A stretch of 64,000 bases of DNA from Acinetobacter lanii (GTDB taxonomy: Bacteria; Pseudomonadota; Gammaproteobacteria; Pseudomonadales; Moraxellaceae): NCBI RefSeq assembly GCF_011578285.1, contig NZ_CP049916.1, forward strand, positions 1,612,001 through 1,676,000. Reading direction: 5' to 3'. Each line of letters opens with the position of its first letter. Position 1 is the stretch's first letter. The translations under genes and the position numbers were made by a program. This document shows, in pieces, positions 45,169 through 55,409 of the stretch. The notes under the pieces are model-generated. The model searched no databases and was not told where the DNA came from. It saw nothing but the letters and a program-made list of their open reading frames with translations.

Positions 45169-46665
45169 ATGACTGAAGCAGTGAGCTATATTCTGATTGC
45201 ACTGGCAGTGCTGTTGTTTTTACATGTACTGTGGTTGGTGTTGCTGTTGTGGCAAAACAAATCTAAGCAGCTTAAACAACCTTTAGATCAAAGCCATGAA
45301 TATTTAATCATTTATGCCACGCAGTCTGGCAATGCCGCCAACCTTGCACAGCAGACTGCAGAAAAGTTTAAGCATCTGAATATTTCCAATCGGGTGTTAG
45401 ATATTCAGCATGTGCAAGCGGATGACTTATCCCAAGCGCAAAACATATTATGGTTTGTCAGCACCTATGGCGAAGGTGATGCACCAGATGCTGCACGACA
45501 GTTTTTGTTTAAAATCATGTCAAAAAGTTTGGATTTGAGTCAGCAAAAATTTGCAATCTTGGCACTCGGTGATCGTCGTTATTCCAACTTTTGTCAATTC
45601 GGTTTAAATCTTGAAGCATGGTTAAAACAGAACAATGCCCAAGAGCTGTTTAAAACCGTCTGTGTTGATCATTTAAAACCGCAAGATTTGGTTACTTGGA
45701 AAAATCAACTTGAACAAGAGATTCATAGCTCTTTGGTGGATTTTACTGAAATTGCATCCAAGCCATGGTCTGCTTTAACCTTATCAGAACGTGAATTACT
45801 CAATCGAGGCAGTCAAGGCAATCCCTTATACCGCATAGCACTGCAGTTTCCACAAGGATTTGACTGGCAATCAGGCGACATCATTGAAGTGCAATGTGCC
45901 AATTCTGATGCGCGTATTCAACAGTTTATGAGCGTGTATCAAGCTGAAATTGCCCAGCTTGCACCTGATTTTGATGCGCAATCTTTAAAAATTAAAAATC
46001 TGCATCTTTTACCCAATCGTTTAACAGATGAAGATGTTTTAACTTGGATCTCACGATTTAAAGAGCTCGATTATCGTGAATATTCGGCAGCCAGCATTCC
46101 GTCTATGGGTTATTTACAGTTGGTGATCCGTCAGGAAATTTATCAAGGACAGTTGGGGCTTGGCTCAGGTTGGCTCACTGAGCATGCGGTGTTGGGTGAA
46201 ACCATTCAGGCGCGTGTGAGATCGAATCCATCTTTCCATCTGGCTGAGCACATTCGCCCAATCATTTTAATTGGCAATGGCTCAGGAATTGCCGGTTTAA
46301 TGTCGCATCTGCACCAATGCCAAAAATTAGGTTATATCAACAATTGGCTGATTTATGGTGAGCGTCAACAGCAGTTTGACCGAGGTTTTGTCGAGCAAAT
46401 GCAAGCGTGGAAACAGCGCGGGACGTTAAGGGAATTGGATTTGGTGTATTCACGTGATGGACACAAAGTTCGCTATGTCAGCGACTGCCTGCATAAAAAA
46501 TCCCATCAGCTTGAAACGTGGGTAGAACGTGGAGCGGTGATTTATGTCTGCGGCAGCTTAAAAGGCATGGCGCAAGATGTCGATAATGCCTTAACTGATA
46601 TTCTTGGTGAAGATGTGGTTGAGCAACTGATCCAAGAAAAGCGTTATCTTCGAGATGTATATTAA
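45169..46665 (+). CDS. Membrane-anchored NADPH flavodoxin/FAD reductase (CysJ-like)
   Basis: 498 residues. An N-terminal helix (ILIALAVLLFLHVLWLVLLL) anchors it. The flavodoxin domain has IYATQSGNAANLAQQ and WFVSTYGEGDAPDAARQF. The FAD part has REYSAASIPS, and the NADPH part IILIGNGSGIAGLMSH. The C-terminus RYLRDVY ends in the stacking Tyr of diflavin reductases. It should pass electrons from cytosolic NADPH to the PepSY membrane protein and on to periplasmic flavin or iron carriers. Confidence 0.88.
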   Translation: MTEAVSYILIALAVLLFLHVLWLVLLLWQNKSKQLKQPLDQSHEYLIIYATQSGNAANLAQQTAEKFKHLNISNRVLDIQHVQADDLSQAQNILWFVSTYGEGDAPDAARQFLFKIMSKSLDLSQQKFAILALGDRRYSNFCQFGLNLEAWLKQNNAQELFKTVCVDHLKPQDLVTWKNQLEQEIHSSLVDFTEIASKPWSALTLSERELLNRGSQGNPLYRIALQFPQGFDWQSGDIIEVQCANSDARIQQFMSVYQAEIAQLAPDFDAQSLKIKNLHLLPNRLTDEDVLTWISRFKELDYREYSAASIPSMGYLQLVIRQEIYQGQLGLGSGWLTEHAVLGETIQARVRSNPSFHLAEHIRPIILIGNGSGIAGLMSHLHQCQKLGYINNWLIYGERQQQFDRGFVEQMQAWKQRGTLRELDLVYSRDGHKVRYVSDCLHKKSHQLETWVERGAVIYVCGSLKGMAQDVDNALTDILGEDVVEQLIQEKRYLRDVY

Positions 46666-46680
46666 CAAATGAAGTTTAAA

Positions 46681-46712
46681 AAAACCGATGTCATTATACA
46701 TCGGTTTTTTAT
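46681..46712. terminator. Bidirectional terminator
   Basis: AAAACCGATG, loop TCATTATA, CATCGGTTTTTT between the convergent flavoprotein and DUF2058 genes. Confidence 0.88.
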
Positions 46713-46721
46713 GAGATTAAA

Positions 46722-47261
46722 TTACCACATTAAATCATCTGGAATCACATAAGCTGCGTACGGATCTTCTTCATCAGTCACATCGTTATTGTTGTTTTCT
46801 GCGTTATTGACAATGATAAAGCCCGCTAGCTTTTCATTGATTCGATCCGCCAAAGCTTTTGGTAAAAAGGCATAGCTTTCACCATTTTTAGCCACCACCA
46901 AACTACCGGAAACCAAGGCATTATAAATTTGTTGGTTGATATAGACTTTTTTGATTTTAGATTCATCGATGAACTGATAGCTAATCTCACCATCGGTATC
47001 TTTAATTTTGTGATGATTGATCATTTGCACCACAGAAGCATGCAAGGTTTTTTCATCTAACAAACGTTTCTTTTCAGCATTTAAGGCTTGGTCTTTTGCC
47101 AATTTTTCTTGCAAATCTTGCTCAATCTTTGCCTTGATTGCAGCATCATCGCTTTGACCTGTACGTTGTGCATGTACTGCTTGCTTAGACAATTTTTTCG
47201 CCTTTTTATTGTCCACTAAGCCCGCTTTAAGCAATTGCGCCTGCAATGCATTTTTAACCAT
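46722..47261 (-). CDS. DUF2058 (YaiL-like) nucleoprotein/polysome-associated protein
   Basis: 179 residues from the ATG at 47261 (MVKNALQAQLLKAGLVDNKK), the usual family start. A Lys/Gln-rich coiled coil (KAKIEQDLQEKLAKDQALNA) is followed by ISYQFIDESKIKKVYINQQI and AFLPKALADRI, then the acidic end DVTDEEDPYAAYVIPDDLMW. DUF2058 function is not established. Confidence 0.87.
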   Translation of the reverse strand: MVKNALQAQLLKAGLVDNKKAKKLSKQAVHAQRTGQSDDAAIKAKIEQDLQEKLAKDQALNAEKKRLLDEKTLHASVVQMINHHKIKDTDGEISYQFIDESKIKKVYINQQIYNALVSGSLVVAKNGESYAFLPKALADRINEKLAGFIIVNNAENNNNDVTDEEDPYAAYVIPDDLMW

Positions 47262-47282
47262 GAGAAATACCAACCATTACTT

Positions 47283-47960
47283 TTAAAGATGTAAATGCCG
47301 AAAATAGAATACCCAATACATCAGGCAGAGCCTCAAGCTCCAACCTGCGGGAAGAAGCAATGCATGTAATTGTAAATAAGGATAGGTCACTGCCGCAACC
47401 AAACTTCCACAGATAAAGCCAAATAAGATCAGTAAATGTAACATCACTTTCTTATGATCGGTTTTCAGCCCTCTAAAAAAGTAGCCCAATGCCAGTTCTC
47501 AGTCGGCTAGTAGCCATGATCAATGCGTGGTATGAATAATGTTACCTTAATCATGACTGAACACCACATTTTATACCCCCATGATTGATTGCACATGCTC
47601 AAAGGTGGTAGAGCGAGCATAGCCTTGAATCAATCACCAACGCAAGGCAGTCAATACGTTAATGAGGGCAAGCCATAACGGCGACCCAATTTAAAATAAC
47701 GATTGCCTAAAATAAAGCTGCAATAACTTGAACCAAGTATATAGCTTAGTAAAACTAAAATGAGGAGCAGTGCAGAGGAGTCATCATGTTGAGCCACATG
47801 CAATGCCAAAAGATGGGCATTTGCGGTCATATGCGACACAGATTGATATAACAGAGAAATTAGATCGAGAAATCAGACTGAGAACATTGATCATGCCCGC
47901 ATTCATTGCGAGCACGAACGCCCCGAATTGAACCCATTTGGGTAAGTGTTGAAATGGCAT
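47283..47960 (-). pseudogene. Decayed DUF1275 (YoaK-like) membrane protein gene
   Basis: Family-like pieces lie in different frames: MPFQHLPKWVQFGAFVLAMN and AGMINVLSLIS (about 47950-47890), SHMTANAHLLALHVAQHDDS and YCSFILGNRYFKLGRRYG (47839-47651), and KTDHKKVMLHLLILFGFICG (47465-47283). Frameshifts near 47885 and stops around 47650-47490 break the gene. The first pieces are the typical N-terminal half of DUF1275 proteins. Confidence 0.75.
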
Positions 47961-47994
47961 ATCTTTGTATTAAAAAGATCGCCATTCCAATAGA

Positions 47995-49197
47995 TTATTT
48001 TGTAGGTGCTTGATCAACCGCAACCGTAAACAGAACGTCAGTTGAAGAGTTAAGGGCAGTTTCAGTCGAGTCTTGCAATACGCTGATCACCATACCAATG
48101 GCAACCACTTGCATGGCAATATCACTCGAGATATTGAATAAACCACAAGCGACCGGAATCAGTAGCAATGAACCACCGGCAACACCTGATGCACCACAAG
48201 CAGAAATCGTCGCTACGATCGATACAATCACCATGGTCAGAAAGTCAACTTGAATACCTAAAGTATGTACAGTAGCCAAGGTCAATACGGTAATGGTCAC
48301 CGAAGCACCTGCCATATTGATTGCAGCACCCAACGGAATCGCCACACTGGCAGTCGACTCAGGTACACCCAAACGTTTAGCCAAGTCTAAATTTACTGGA
48401 ATATTTGCAGCTGAACTTCGGGTAAAGAAAGCGGTAATGCCACTTTCACGAAGACATTTTAAGACCAACGGAAACGGATTCTTACGCGTTACAAAAGCCA
48501 CCATGATTGGATTAATCACCAACGCAACAAAGAGCATGGTGCCAATCAAAACCGCAAGCAACTGACCATAGCTCGCTAAAGTCGATAAGCCCACCTGTGC
48601 AAAAGTCACAGCCACTAAACCAAAAATACCCAATGGAGCAAGGCTAATCACTGTACGAATGACAAAATTTACAGCTGCAGCAGCATCATTTAAAAAAAGT
48701 TTAGATGAATCACTGGCATGGCGAAATGCCAAACCAAGTGCCACTGACCAGGTCAAAATACCAATGAAGTTTGCTTCACTAATCGCTGTTACAGGATTCG
48801 CAACGAAACTTAAAATCAGATTTTTAAAAATTTCAGTCAGGCTGCCGGGTGGCTGTAAAGCTGCGTCAGCAGGAACATTGAGGAGGAGGGTGGTGGGGAA
48901 AAGAATACTTGCAAAGACTGCAGTGAGTGCAGATAAAAACATCCCAATGCCATACATGGCCATAATGGGTTTAATTTTAGCACTGTGCCCGCCACCCACA
49001 GAGAAGTTCGCAATAGAAGCTAAAACCAACACAAAAACCAAAATAGGCGCAACTGACTTTAGGGCCTTGATAAAAACTTCACCAAAAATGCTTAAATTGG
49101 AGGCAAATTCAGGGAAAAAGATAGCTACGGCTATGCCTAAAACGATGGCGATGATAATTCTGGTAACTAAACTCAAACGTGCTAGAGCAGCGAACAT
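47995..49197 (-). CDS. sstT: Serine/threonine:sodium symporter
   Basis: 400 residues, dicarboxylate/amino acid:cation symporter fold with about eight helices and two re-entrant loops. [20 protein letters not shown] carries the serine-rich loop. [20 protein letters not shown] and [20 protein letters not shown] are the second re-entrant loop regions. It imports L-serine and L-threonine with Na+. A single gene with its own upstream region. Confidence 0.93.
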   Translation of the reverse strand: MFAALARLSLVTRIIIAIVLGIAVAIFFPEFASNLSIFGEVFIKALKSVAPILVFVLVLASIANFSVGGGHSAKIKPIMAMYGIGMFLSALTAVFASILFPTTLLLNVPADAALQPPGSLTEIFKNLILSFVANPVTAISEANFIGILTWSVALGLAFRHASDSSKLFLNDAAAAVNFVIRTVISLAPLGIFGLVAVTFAQVGLSTLASYGQLLAVLIGTMLFVALVINPIMVAFVTRKNPFPLVLKCLRESGITAFFTRSSAANIPVNLDLAKRLGVPESTASVAIPLGAAINMAGASVTITVLTLATVHTLGIQVDFLTMVIVSIVATISACGASGVAGGSLLLIPVACGLFNISSDIAMQVVAIGMVISVLQDSTETALNSSTDVLFTVAVDQAPTK

Positions 49198-49384
49198 AAC
49201 TGAACCTAATTTGCCTAGACTGGCTTTAAAATCGAATAAATAAGTGGGCTATTCTATACTGAAATCAAATAACACAATTAGAACAATTTAATAATAAAAA
49301 ATAAGCCATTAATAACATGTAACTTTTTAGAAAATATCATGATTTTAAAAGCTTAGATTTAAATCAAAATTGCACAAAAAATGT

Positions 49385-51109
49385 TTATGAGTGAAAGGTT
49401 TGGGCATCTAATTCATGCATCGCTTGATAATGGGTTAAAAATACTTTTCCAGTGAGCTTAATCAGTAAATCAGACTGTTTTAAATGATCCATGACGGGAC
49501 CTTTGACCTCACTTAGATGTAGGGCAATATTCAGTTTCTTAAGATCACTATTAATTTCTTCCAAAGTTTCTAAAGCGCTTAAGTCAATATTACTGATACT
49601 TGAGCAATTGATCACCACATGCTCTAAATGTGCGTGTTGACTGACTTCGGCAATCACAAACTCCTTTAAAGTATTGGCATTTAAAAAACTGAGATTTTCA
49701 TCAATTCGTACCGAGACTAAGCGGGTACTGGTCAATACTTCATGCCGGGAAATATTGCGAAAATGCTGTGTGCCTTGCACCATACCAATGACCGCAATAT
49801 GCGGTCGACTGATGCGCCATAATAAAAGAATAAAGGTCGAAACAATGCCAATCATTAAACCCGTTGAGATATCAATGCACAGCACGCCAAAGAAAGTGAC
49901 CCACATGGCAAAGCCATCGGCTTTCGAGTATTTCCATGCATCAAAAAAGGCTTTAAAGCTGACCAACTTCCAAATCGAGACAATAATTGTGGCAGCAAGA
50001 ATCGCCAAAGGTAATTGTTTAAATAAGCCTGTGAAATATAGACTCACCACAATAATAAACAGCGACGAAATCACACCTGCCATCGGGGTTTTTGCGCCGG
50101 CATCGGCATTGACTACGGTACGCGATAAACTGCCCGTGACTGGAAAGGCAGAACTAAAACCTGCCGCCAAGTTTGAAAAACCGAGAGCCACCAACTCTTG
50201 ATTACTGTTCAATTCTGCACGTTGCTGAAAGGCAGTTGCTTGTGCGATCGAAATCGACTCTACAAAACTGACCATCGCAATCATGGCTGCACCAGGTAAC
50301 AGCGTCCAAACCAAATCTAGTGTCCAAAAGGGCATACTTAATGGCGGAAAGCCCGATGGAATTTCACCGACTGTTTTAATGCCCATTTCGTCTATATGCG
50401 CAAAATGCACCAAAGCAATTGAAATGACGACCAGGAGCAATGGAATGGTTTTATTTAACATTTGAGTGGATGGAATTCGTTTCTTCATCCATGAGGACTG
50501 TAGGGCTTTGGGCAGATAAATCAGAAAAGCTATAGCCGCAAGACCAAAAGCCAAAGTATTAATATTACTTAAGTTGAGGTATTGCCACAGACTGATGCCA
50601 AACTCAATGATATTGCTGGCTTGTAAAGGCACATCGAGTAAAAACTTAATTTGACTTAAGGCAATCAGCAATGCCGAAGCAATAATAAAACTTTTAATCA
50701 CCGGATGACTGATCAAGCGAATGAGAAAACCAAAACGGCAAATCCCCAACAATAACGAAATGATCCCGACCAACAGTGCCAATAGGCATGCCGCTTGGAC
50801 ATAAACAGGTGAACCGACTTCGTATAAAGGCTCAAGGGTCGCAAAAGTCATCATGGAAATCAGTGCCACAGGACCAATCGATAAATTTGGACTAGTGCCA
50901 AACATGGCATACACAATCATCGGCAAAATGCTGGCATATAAACCGGTAATTGGAGCTAAGCCTGCAATCATAGCATAAGCCATCCCTTGCGGGACGAGCA
51001 TTGCCAAAACAATCAGTGCTGCCAGTAGATCATCCTTAAACACAGCTGTATTGTAGCGTTTTAACCATGATAAAGCGGGCAGTAATTTAAGGATTTGATC
51101 TTTGGACAA
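49385..51109 (-). CDS. SulP-family anion transporter with STAS domain
   Basis: 574 residues from a TTG start; no Met occurs before the first helix, so an atypical start is needed. The SulP signature begins LLAALIVLAMLVPQGMAYAM and continues AGLAPITGLYASILPMIVYA. A cytosolic STAS domain fills the last 120 residues (VVINCSSISNIDLSALETLE). The family carries sulfate, bicarbonate or related anions; the substrate is not readable. Confidence 0.9.
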   Translation of the reverse strand: MSKDQILKLLPALSWLKRYNTAVFKDDLLAALIVLAMLVPQGMAYAMIAGLAPITGLYASILPMIVYAMFGTSPNLSIGPVALISMMTFATLEPLYEVGSPVYVQAACLLALLVGIISLLLGICRFGFLIRLISHPVIKSFIIASALLIALSQIKFLLDVPLQASNIIEFGISLWQYLNLSNINTLAFGLAAIAFLIYLPKALQSSWMKKRIPSTQMLNKTIPLLLVVISIALVHFAHIDEMGIKTVGEIPSGFPPLSMPFWTLDLVWTLLPGAAMIAMVSFVESISIAQATAFQQRAELNSNQELVALGFSNLAAGFSSAFPVTGSLSRTVVNADAGAKTPMAGVISSLFIIVVSLYFTGLFKQLPLAILAATIIVSIWKLVSFKAFFDAWKYSKADGFAMWVTFFGVLCIDISTGLMIGIVSTFILLLWRISRPHIAVIGMVQGTQHFRNISRHEVLTSTRLVSVRIDENLSFLNANTLKEFVIAEVSQHAHLEHVVINCSSISNIDLSALETLEEINSDLKKLNIALHLSEVKGPVMDHLKQSDLLIKLTGKVFLTHYQAMHELDAQTFHS

Positions 51110-51405
51110 GGGTATACCTACATACGGCTAAAATCATTTGTGTAAACGTATATCCTATTAAAATTCAAAACTGCATGAGCATTAAATAACAAAATATACA
51201 AGTCGATATTAAGCCCATAAAAAAAAGCTAAGCACAATAGATCTATAGCAGGCTCAAATTTAACAAAAAAGATAAAAATATTTTATTACACATGATGTAA
51301 AGTAAAACTTAATAATTTAAACTAACTTTTGATTTAAATCATCAATAACAATTTCCCATAAAATTAGTCACGTACAACTTAACGCATTCTAACAAATTAC
51401 AATAA

Positions 51406-53637
51406 TTGGTGCCTGCTGTGGATCAACAAAATCGAATTTTAAAGCTGACTTTCCCTGATAATGATGTTGCATTTGCCTCACAAATGGTCGTCAACTATTT
51501 AGAAGCACATGAACAGTTTAATCATGATTTTATTTTTAAAGCTGAAATCTTATCTGAAAATTCCCAAATACCTTTGGATGATTTAATTGGCAAAATGGCG
51601 TGTATTGAATGTATGCGCCACGATGGTAGTTCACGGTTTTTCAACGGTTATGTTTTTAGTTTTAAATTTATTAAAAATGATGCGGGTTATAGTCGTTATG
51701 AAATGATTTTGAGACCTTGGCTGGCGTTTTTAACTTACCGAAATGATTGTCAAGTTTTTCAAGAAATGTCACTTAAGCAACGTAGTCTGCAACTCTTCAA
51801 AAATTGTCATTTTAGTGACGTTCTTTGGCATTTACGTCAACCTGATCCAGAAGCGACCTTTTCTGTGCAGTTTAATGAAACAGACTATAACTACTTACAA
51901 CGTCAGTGGGAAAAGGCAGGTTGGATCTATTGGTATGAACATCGTGCCGATGGACACACCTTACATATCATTGATCAAACCCAAACCTGTCAAGGCATTA
52001 AAAGCCCGAATAATGAATTAGTTTGGCGGGGGAGTGATTCTCATAACAATCTAGTTGGTATTACCTCTACTGCAAGTCAGTCTCAAATGACCTTTAATCA
52101 TTATTCTTCATCTACGTTTGATTTTAAATCTCCAGATCAATTACAGTCTGAGTTTAAACCCACTACTGCTTTCGCAAATAAAATGAATCTCGAAAGCTAT
52201 GTTTATGATGGTGCGTATGCATTTAAAGATGCTGAACAAGGCAATAAGAATTTAAAACAAAAAAGTGATGCAATAGCAGCTGAAGCAAAAATGCACTATT
52301 TAGGCTGTAATAATGCGTATGCTGAAATTGGGCATTGGTTCAAATTAACACGAGCAGATTCTTCCACAGATGTGCCTGCTGAATATTTGATTACCAGTCT
52401 GTCCCATAAGGTGGGAAATAACTATCTGTATGAAATAGAGACAAGAACAGCACAATATGAAGCTGAAATTGAGTGTTTAGATCGTAATTTAGCTTGGATT
52501 CCAAAGCTCAATAGTAATAGCGAAGCGGTTTTAATCTATGGCTTACAAACAGCAAAAGTAGTTGGACCTCCAGGTGAAGAAATTTATACAGATAAATATG
52601 GTTGTGTAAAAGTTCAATTTCATTGGGATCGTTTAGGGCAGCAAAACGAAAACTCATCCGCATGGGTACGAGTTGCAACCGCTTGGGCAGGCAGCAACTT
52701 TGGTATGGTCTCAATTCCTCGTATTGGGCAAGAGGTTATTGTTCAGTTCTTAGATGGCAATCCTGATCGACCTGTCATTACTGGCAGTGTCTACAACGAA
52801 GACAATTTACCCCCTTGGGAATTGCCTGCAAACGCCACTCAGTCAGGGATATTGTCAAGATCAACGGTAGGTGCAACCACTGAAAATGCCAATGCGATTC
52901 GTTTTGAAGATAAAAAAGGTGCAGAAGAAGTCTGGATTCAAGCGGAAAAAGATCAGAACATCAATGTTAAAAATAATGAAACCCATACGATTGGGGTAGA
53001 TCGAACCAAGTCGATTGGCAGCAATGAAACCGTGTCGATTGGTGCAGATCGTACTGAAACGGTGGGGAATAATGAAACCATAACCATTGGGACAGACCGT
53101 ACAGAAACGGTGGGTAGTAACGAAACGATTAATATCGGTGCGAATAGAACCAAAACCGTCACAGGCAATGAGAATATCACCATTCAACAAAACCGGACTA
53201 AATCGGTGGTCGGGAATGAAACCGACAGTATTTCCAAAAATCAAAATATTAGTGTGACGCAAAATCAGTCTACTTCAGTCGGGCAAAATCAAACCGTCAC
53301 TGTGGGCTTAAATAAAATTGAATCTGTTGCGATTGCAAAGGCGCTTAATGTCGGTGCCGCATATGCTGTGACTGTGGGCGCAGGCCATGCTGTGACCGTC
53401 GCTGGTGCGATGAATACTGCCGTCGGTTTAGCACAATTTGAGCAAGTGGGCTTAGCCAAAAATATTAGTGTAGGGAAGACATTTACAATTGACGTGGCGG
53501 ATAAATTTGAACTTAGAGTGGGTGCTTCCACTCTGGTATTAAAGTCTGATGGCTCAATTACAATTTCAGGTAAAGAGATTTTGATTGACGGCTCCGGCCC
53601 AGTTCAAATTAATGGTAAAGATATTGATCTTAATTAA
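51406..53637 (+). CDS. vgrG: VgrG type VI secretion spike protein
   Basis: About 740 residues. The start is uncertain (TTG 51406, GTG 51409 or GTG 51418; no clear ribosome site). The gp27-like base has LKLTFPDNDVAFASQMVVNY and FNHDFIFKAEILS. The gp5-like OB fold includes TDKYGCVKVQFHWDR, then SSAWVRVATAWAGSNFGMVS and RPVITGSVYNEDN. A tail from about residue 518 is built of short repeats (NETVSIGADRTETVGNN and variants) forming the beta-helix spike. It heads a vgrG-adaptor-PAAR-rhs island away from any core T6SS genes. Confidence 0.95.
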   Translation: MVPAVDQQNRILKLTFPDNDVAFASQMVVNYLEAHEQFNHDFIFKAEILSENSQIPLDDLIGKMACIECMRHDGSSRFFNGYVFSFKFIKNDAGYSRYEMILRPWLAFLTYRNDCQVFQEMSLKQRSLQLFKNCHFSDVLWHLRQPDPEATFSVQFNETDYNYLQRQWEKAGWIYWYEHRADGHTLHIIDQTQTCQGIKSPNNELVWRGSDSHNNLVGITSTASQSQMTFNHYSSSTFDFKSPDQLQSEFKPTTAFANKMNLESYVYDGAYAFKDAEQGNKNLKQKSDAIAAEAKMHYLGCNNAYAEIGHWFKLTRADSSTDVPAEYLITSLSHKVGNNYLYEIETRTAQYEAEIECLDRNLAWIPKLNSNSEAVLIYGLQTAKVVGPPGEEIYTDKYGCVKVQFHWDRLGQQNENSSAWVRVATAWAGSNFGMVSIPRIGQEVIVQFLDGNPDRPVITGSVYNEDNLPPWELPANATQSGILSRSTVGATTENANAIRFEDKKGAEEVWIQAEKDQNINVKNNETHTIGVDRTKSIGSNETVSIGADRTETVGNNETITIGTDRTETVGSNETINIGANRTKTVTGNENITIQQNRTKSVVGNETDSISKNQNISVTQNQSTSVGQNQTVTVGLNKIESVAIAKALNVGAAYAVTVGAGHAVTVAGAMNTAVGLAQFEQVGLAKNISVGKTFTIDVADKFELRVGASTLVLKSDGSITISGKEILIDGSGPVQINGKDIDLN

Positions 53638-53645
53638 TATAAATT

Positions 53646-54974
53646 ATGACTCTCGAAAATAATACTGTGTTTCCTGCGCTGTTATATACAGTAGCTGATG
53701 CACAAAGGACTGAAAAATATGTTGTAGTGATGAAAGTGAGCTACAAGATCAATCGTTTGTCTGAAAATCAATGGGATTTAGAGCTGATTGAAGACGGTTC
53801 TATTCCTCTTTGTTTGGCTGATGAGTATTGGGGTGAAATAGGCAAAAGCAGTGTAAAAATCGAAAGTGATTTGGCACCTTTTAAACCCAAATGTGATGTC
53901 ATTATTAATGGGTCTGCTTATTCAAAAAATGAAAAACCGGTGTCTGCAATTGCTGTACGAATTCGATTGAGCGTTCCTAAACAACATCAAGCATTAATTC
54001 CACCTAAAATCCCTCAGCCATTGAATCCCAAAATGCCTTTAACTGAATCTCAAAAAAAGCAGTGGATTAAGGAGCAACAATTATATGAAGCCCAGTTAGT
54101 ACGTCAAAAAAATATTGAATATGTTTCCCAGCTTGAGAAAACATTAAGTGTGTTAGGTGAATCACATTTTGAACAAAATATTTTATTGCCAGGTTGGAAA
54201 AGAACGAGATTAGCAGCTTTTGTAGCATGTCCTATTCGTTGGGAATATACCTTTGGTGGACATCATTTCCTCAAAAAAAATGATAATGATCTGACACCGG
54301 TTTTAAATGAAGCATGCTATACCAATCCTTTAGGATGTGGATGGGTTGATAGTTCATATTTTGAATGCTGTGAAAAAGTTAACCACTATAAATCTAAAAC
54401 TGAAAAGTTAAAAAATTTTAAAATTATCAAGGCACCAAGAGTTGAACAATATTTGCAACGCCAAAAAAAACCGGCTTTTATTGATCAAGCTAAAAAAGGC
54501 AAGTTAGAAAAAGTGAGTCAAATGCAAGAAATTGCATCTAAATATCCTTTTATACCTGCTGGTTTTGGTTTTATTGGGCGTTCTTGGTTACCTCGAATTG
54601 CTTATGCAGGAACCTATGACCAAAAATGGTTAGATGAACAGCATCCTTATCCACCTTTTGATATGGATTATCGATATTGGAATGGCGCTCCTGAAGATCA
54701 GCAGATTGAAGTATTTAACCCTGCTTCTAAATTGGAATTATGGAATCTGGTTCACCCAAATTTCTCTGATGATGGGTATCTTTGTGTACATTTTAAAGGT
54801 CATCAACCTTTAGCGACTATTTGTTGTGAAGATGCAACGCAGGAAGAAGTTGCGCTTAAAACTGAGACAGTTCTGATTGATACAGATCAAATGACGATTA
54901 GTCTTACACATAAAGTTGTCATTGATAAGCAACCTGAATCAATCACTCTCATACGACTTGATTTGGTGAATTAA
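53646..54974 (+). CDS. DUF2169 T6SS adaptor/chaperone
   Basis: 442 residues, starting 9 bp after vgrG. It has TVFPALLYTVADAQRTEKYV and VVMKVSYKI at the N-terminus. NPLGCGWVDSSYFECCEKVN, YPFIPAGFGFIGRSWLPR and FDMDYRYWNGAPEDQQ are typical of DUF2169. Such proteins load DUF4150/PAAR-type effectors onto VgrG. It lies between vgrG and the PAAR-like gene, as in other DUF2169 loci. Confidence 0.88.
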   Translation: MTLENNTVFPALLYTVADAQRTEKYVVVMKVSYKINRLSENQWDLELIEDGSIPLCLADEYWGEIGKSSVKIESDLAPFKPKCDVIINGSAYSKNEKPVSAIAVRIRLSVPKQHQALIPPKIPQPLNPKMPLTESQKKQWIKEQQLYEAQLVRQKNIEYVSQLEKTLSVLGESHFEQNILLPGWKRTRLAAFVACPIRWEYTFGGHHFLKKNDNDLTPVLNEACYTNPLGCGWVDSSYFECCEKVNHYKSKTEKLKNFKIIKAPRVEQYLQRQKKPAFIDQAKKGKLEKVSQMQEIASKYPFIPAGFGFIGRSWLPRIAYAGTYDQKWLDEQHPYPPFDMDYRYWNGAPEDQQIEVFNPASKLELWNLVHPNFSDDGYLCVHFKGHQPLATICCEDATQEEVALKTETVLIDTDQMTISLTHKVVIDKQPESITLIRLDLVN

Positions 54975-55015
54975 AAACATTTTTACAATGACAAGATTTA
55001 GGAGAATTATACGTT

Positions 55016-55405
55016 ATGGCAAAAGAACTACAATTGCGACAAGAATCAGGCTGGATCGTTGTTTCAAGTACGCCTGATGTATGTCGTACCCCAATAGGCA
55101 GTTCAGTGGTGCCCGTACCTTATATGATTGTTGCTCAGTTAGTGAACTCAGTCAAAGTTTCCAAAAATGTGAGAGCAAATGGAAATCCTGTTGTATTACA
55201 CCAAAGTGTGATCACCAAAACAATGGGCGATGAAGCGGGTGTGTTGAAAGGTTTGAGTAGTAAAACCCATATCGCCAATAATTATCCTGATGAAGGTAGC
55301 TCAAGCGTCAGAATTAACGGTAAAAAATCTATCCGAAAAAAAGACAAAATATATATGAACTCTCACTCAGCCAGTAAAGGTAATACATTTGGAAAAGTAA
55401 GTTAA
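55016..55405 (+). CDS. DUF4150 PAAR-like T6SS tip protein
   Basis: 129 residues with AGGAG before the ATG. CRTPIGSSVVPVPYMIV, VLHQSVITKTMGDEAG and VRINGKKSIRKKDKIYMNS match DUF4150 PAAR-like proteins that cap the VgrG spike and dock Rhs effectors. The rhs gene that should follow is pushed 1.3 kb away by an IS3-family element starting 5 bp after this stop codon. Confidence 0.87.
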   Translation: MAKELQLRQESGWIVVSSTPDVCRTPIGSSVVPVPYMIVAQLVNSVKVSKNVRANGNPVVLHQSVITKTMGDEAGVLKGLSSKTHIANNYPDEGSSSVRINGKKSIRKKDKIYMNSHSASKGNTFGKVS

Positions 55406-55409
55406 ATGA

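Noticed and set aside
48293..49243. Plus-strand frames antisense to sstT
   Set aside because: Antisense of a membrane protein gene with biased codons; no ribosome sites or protein-like pattern.
52861..53531. Long minus-strand frames inside vgrG
   Set aside because: They are the antisense of the repetitive spike region; periodic repeats leave the opposite frames open.
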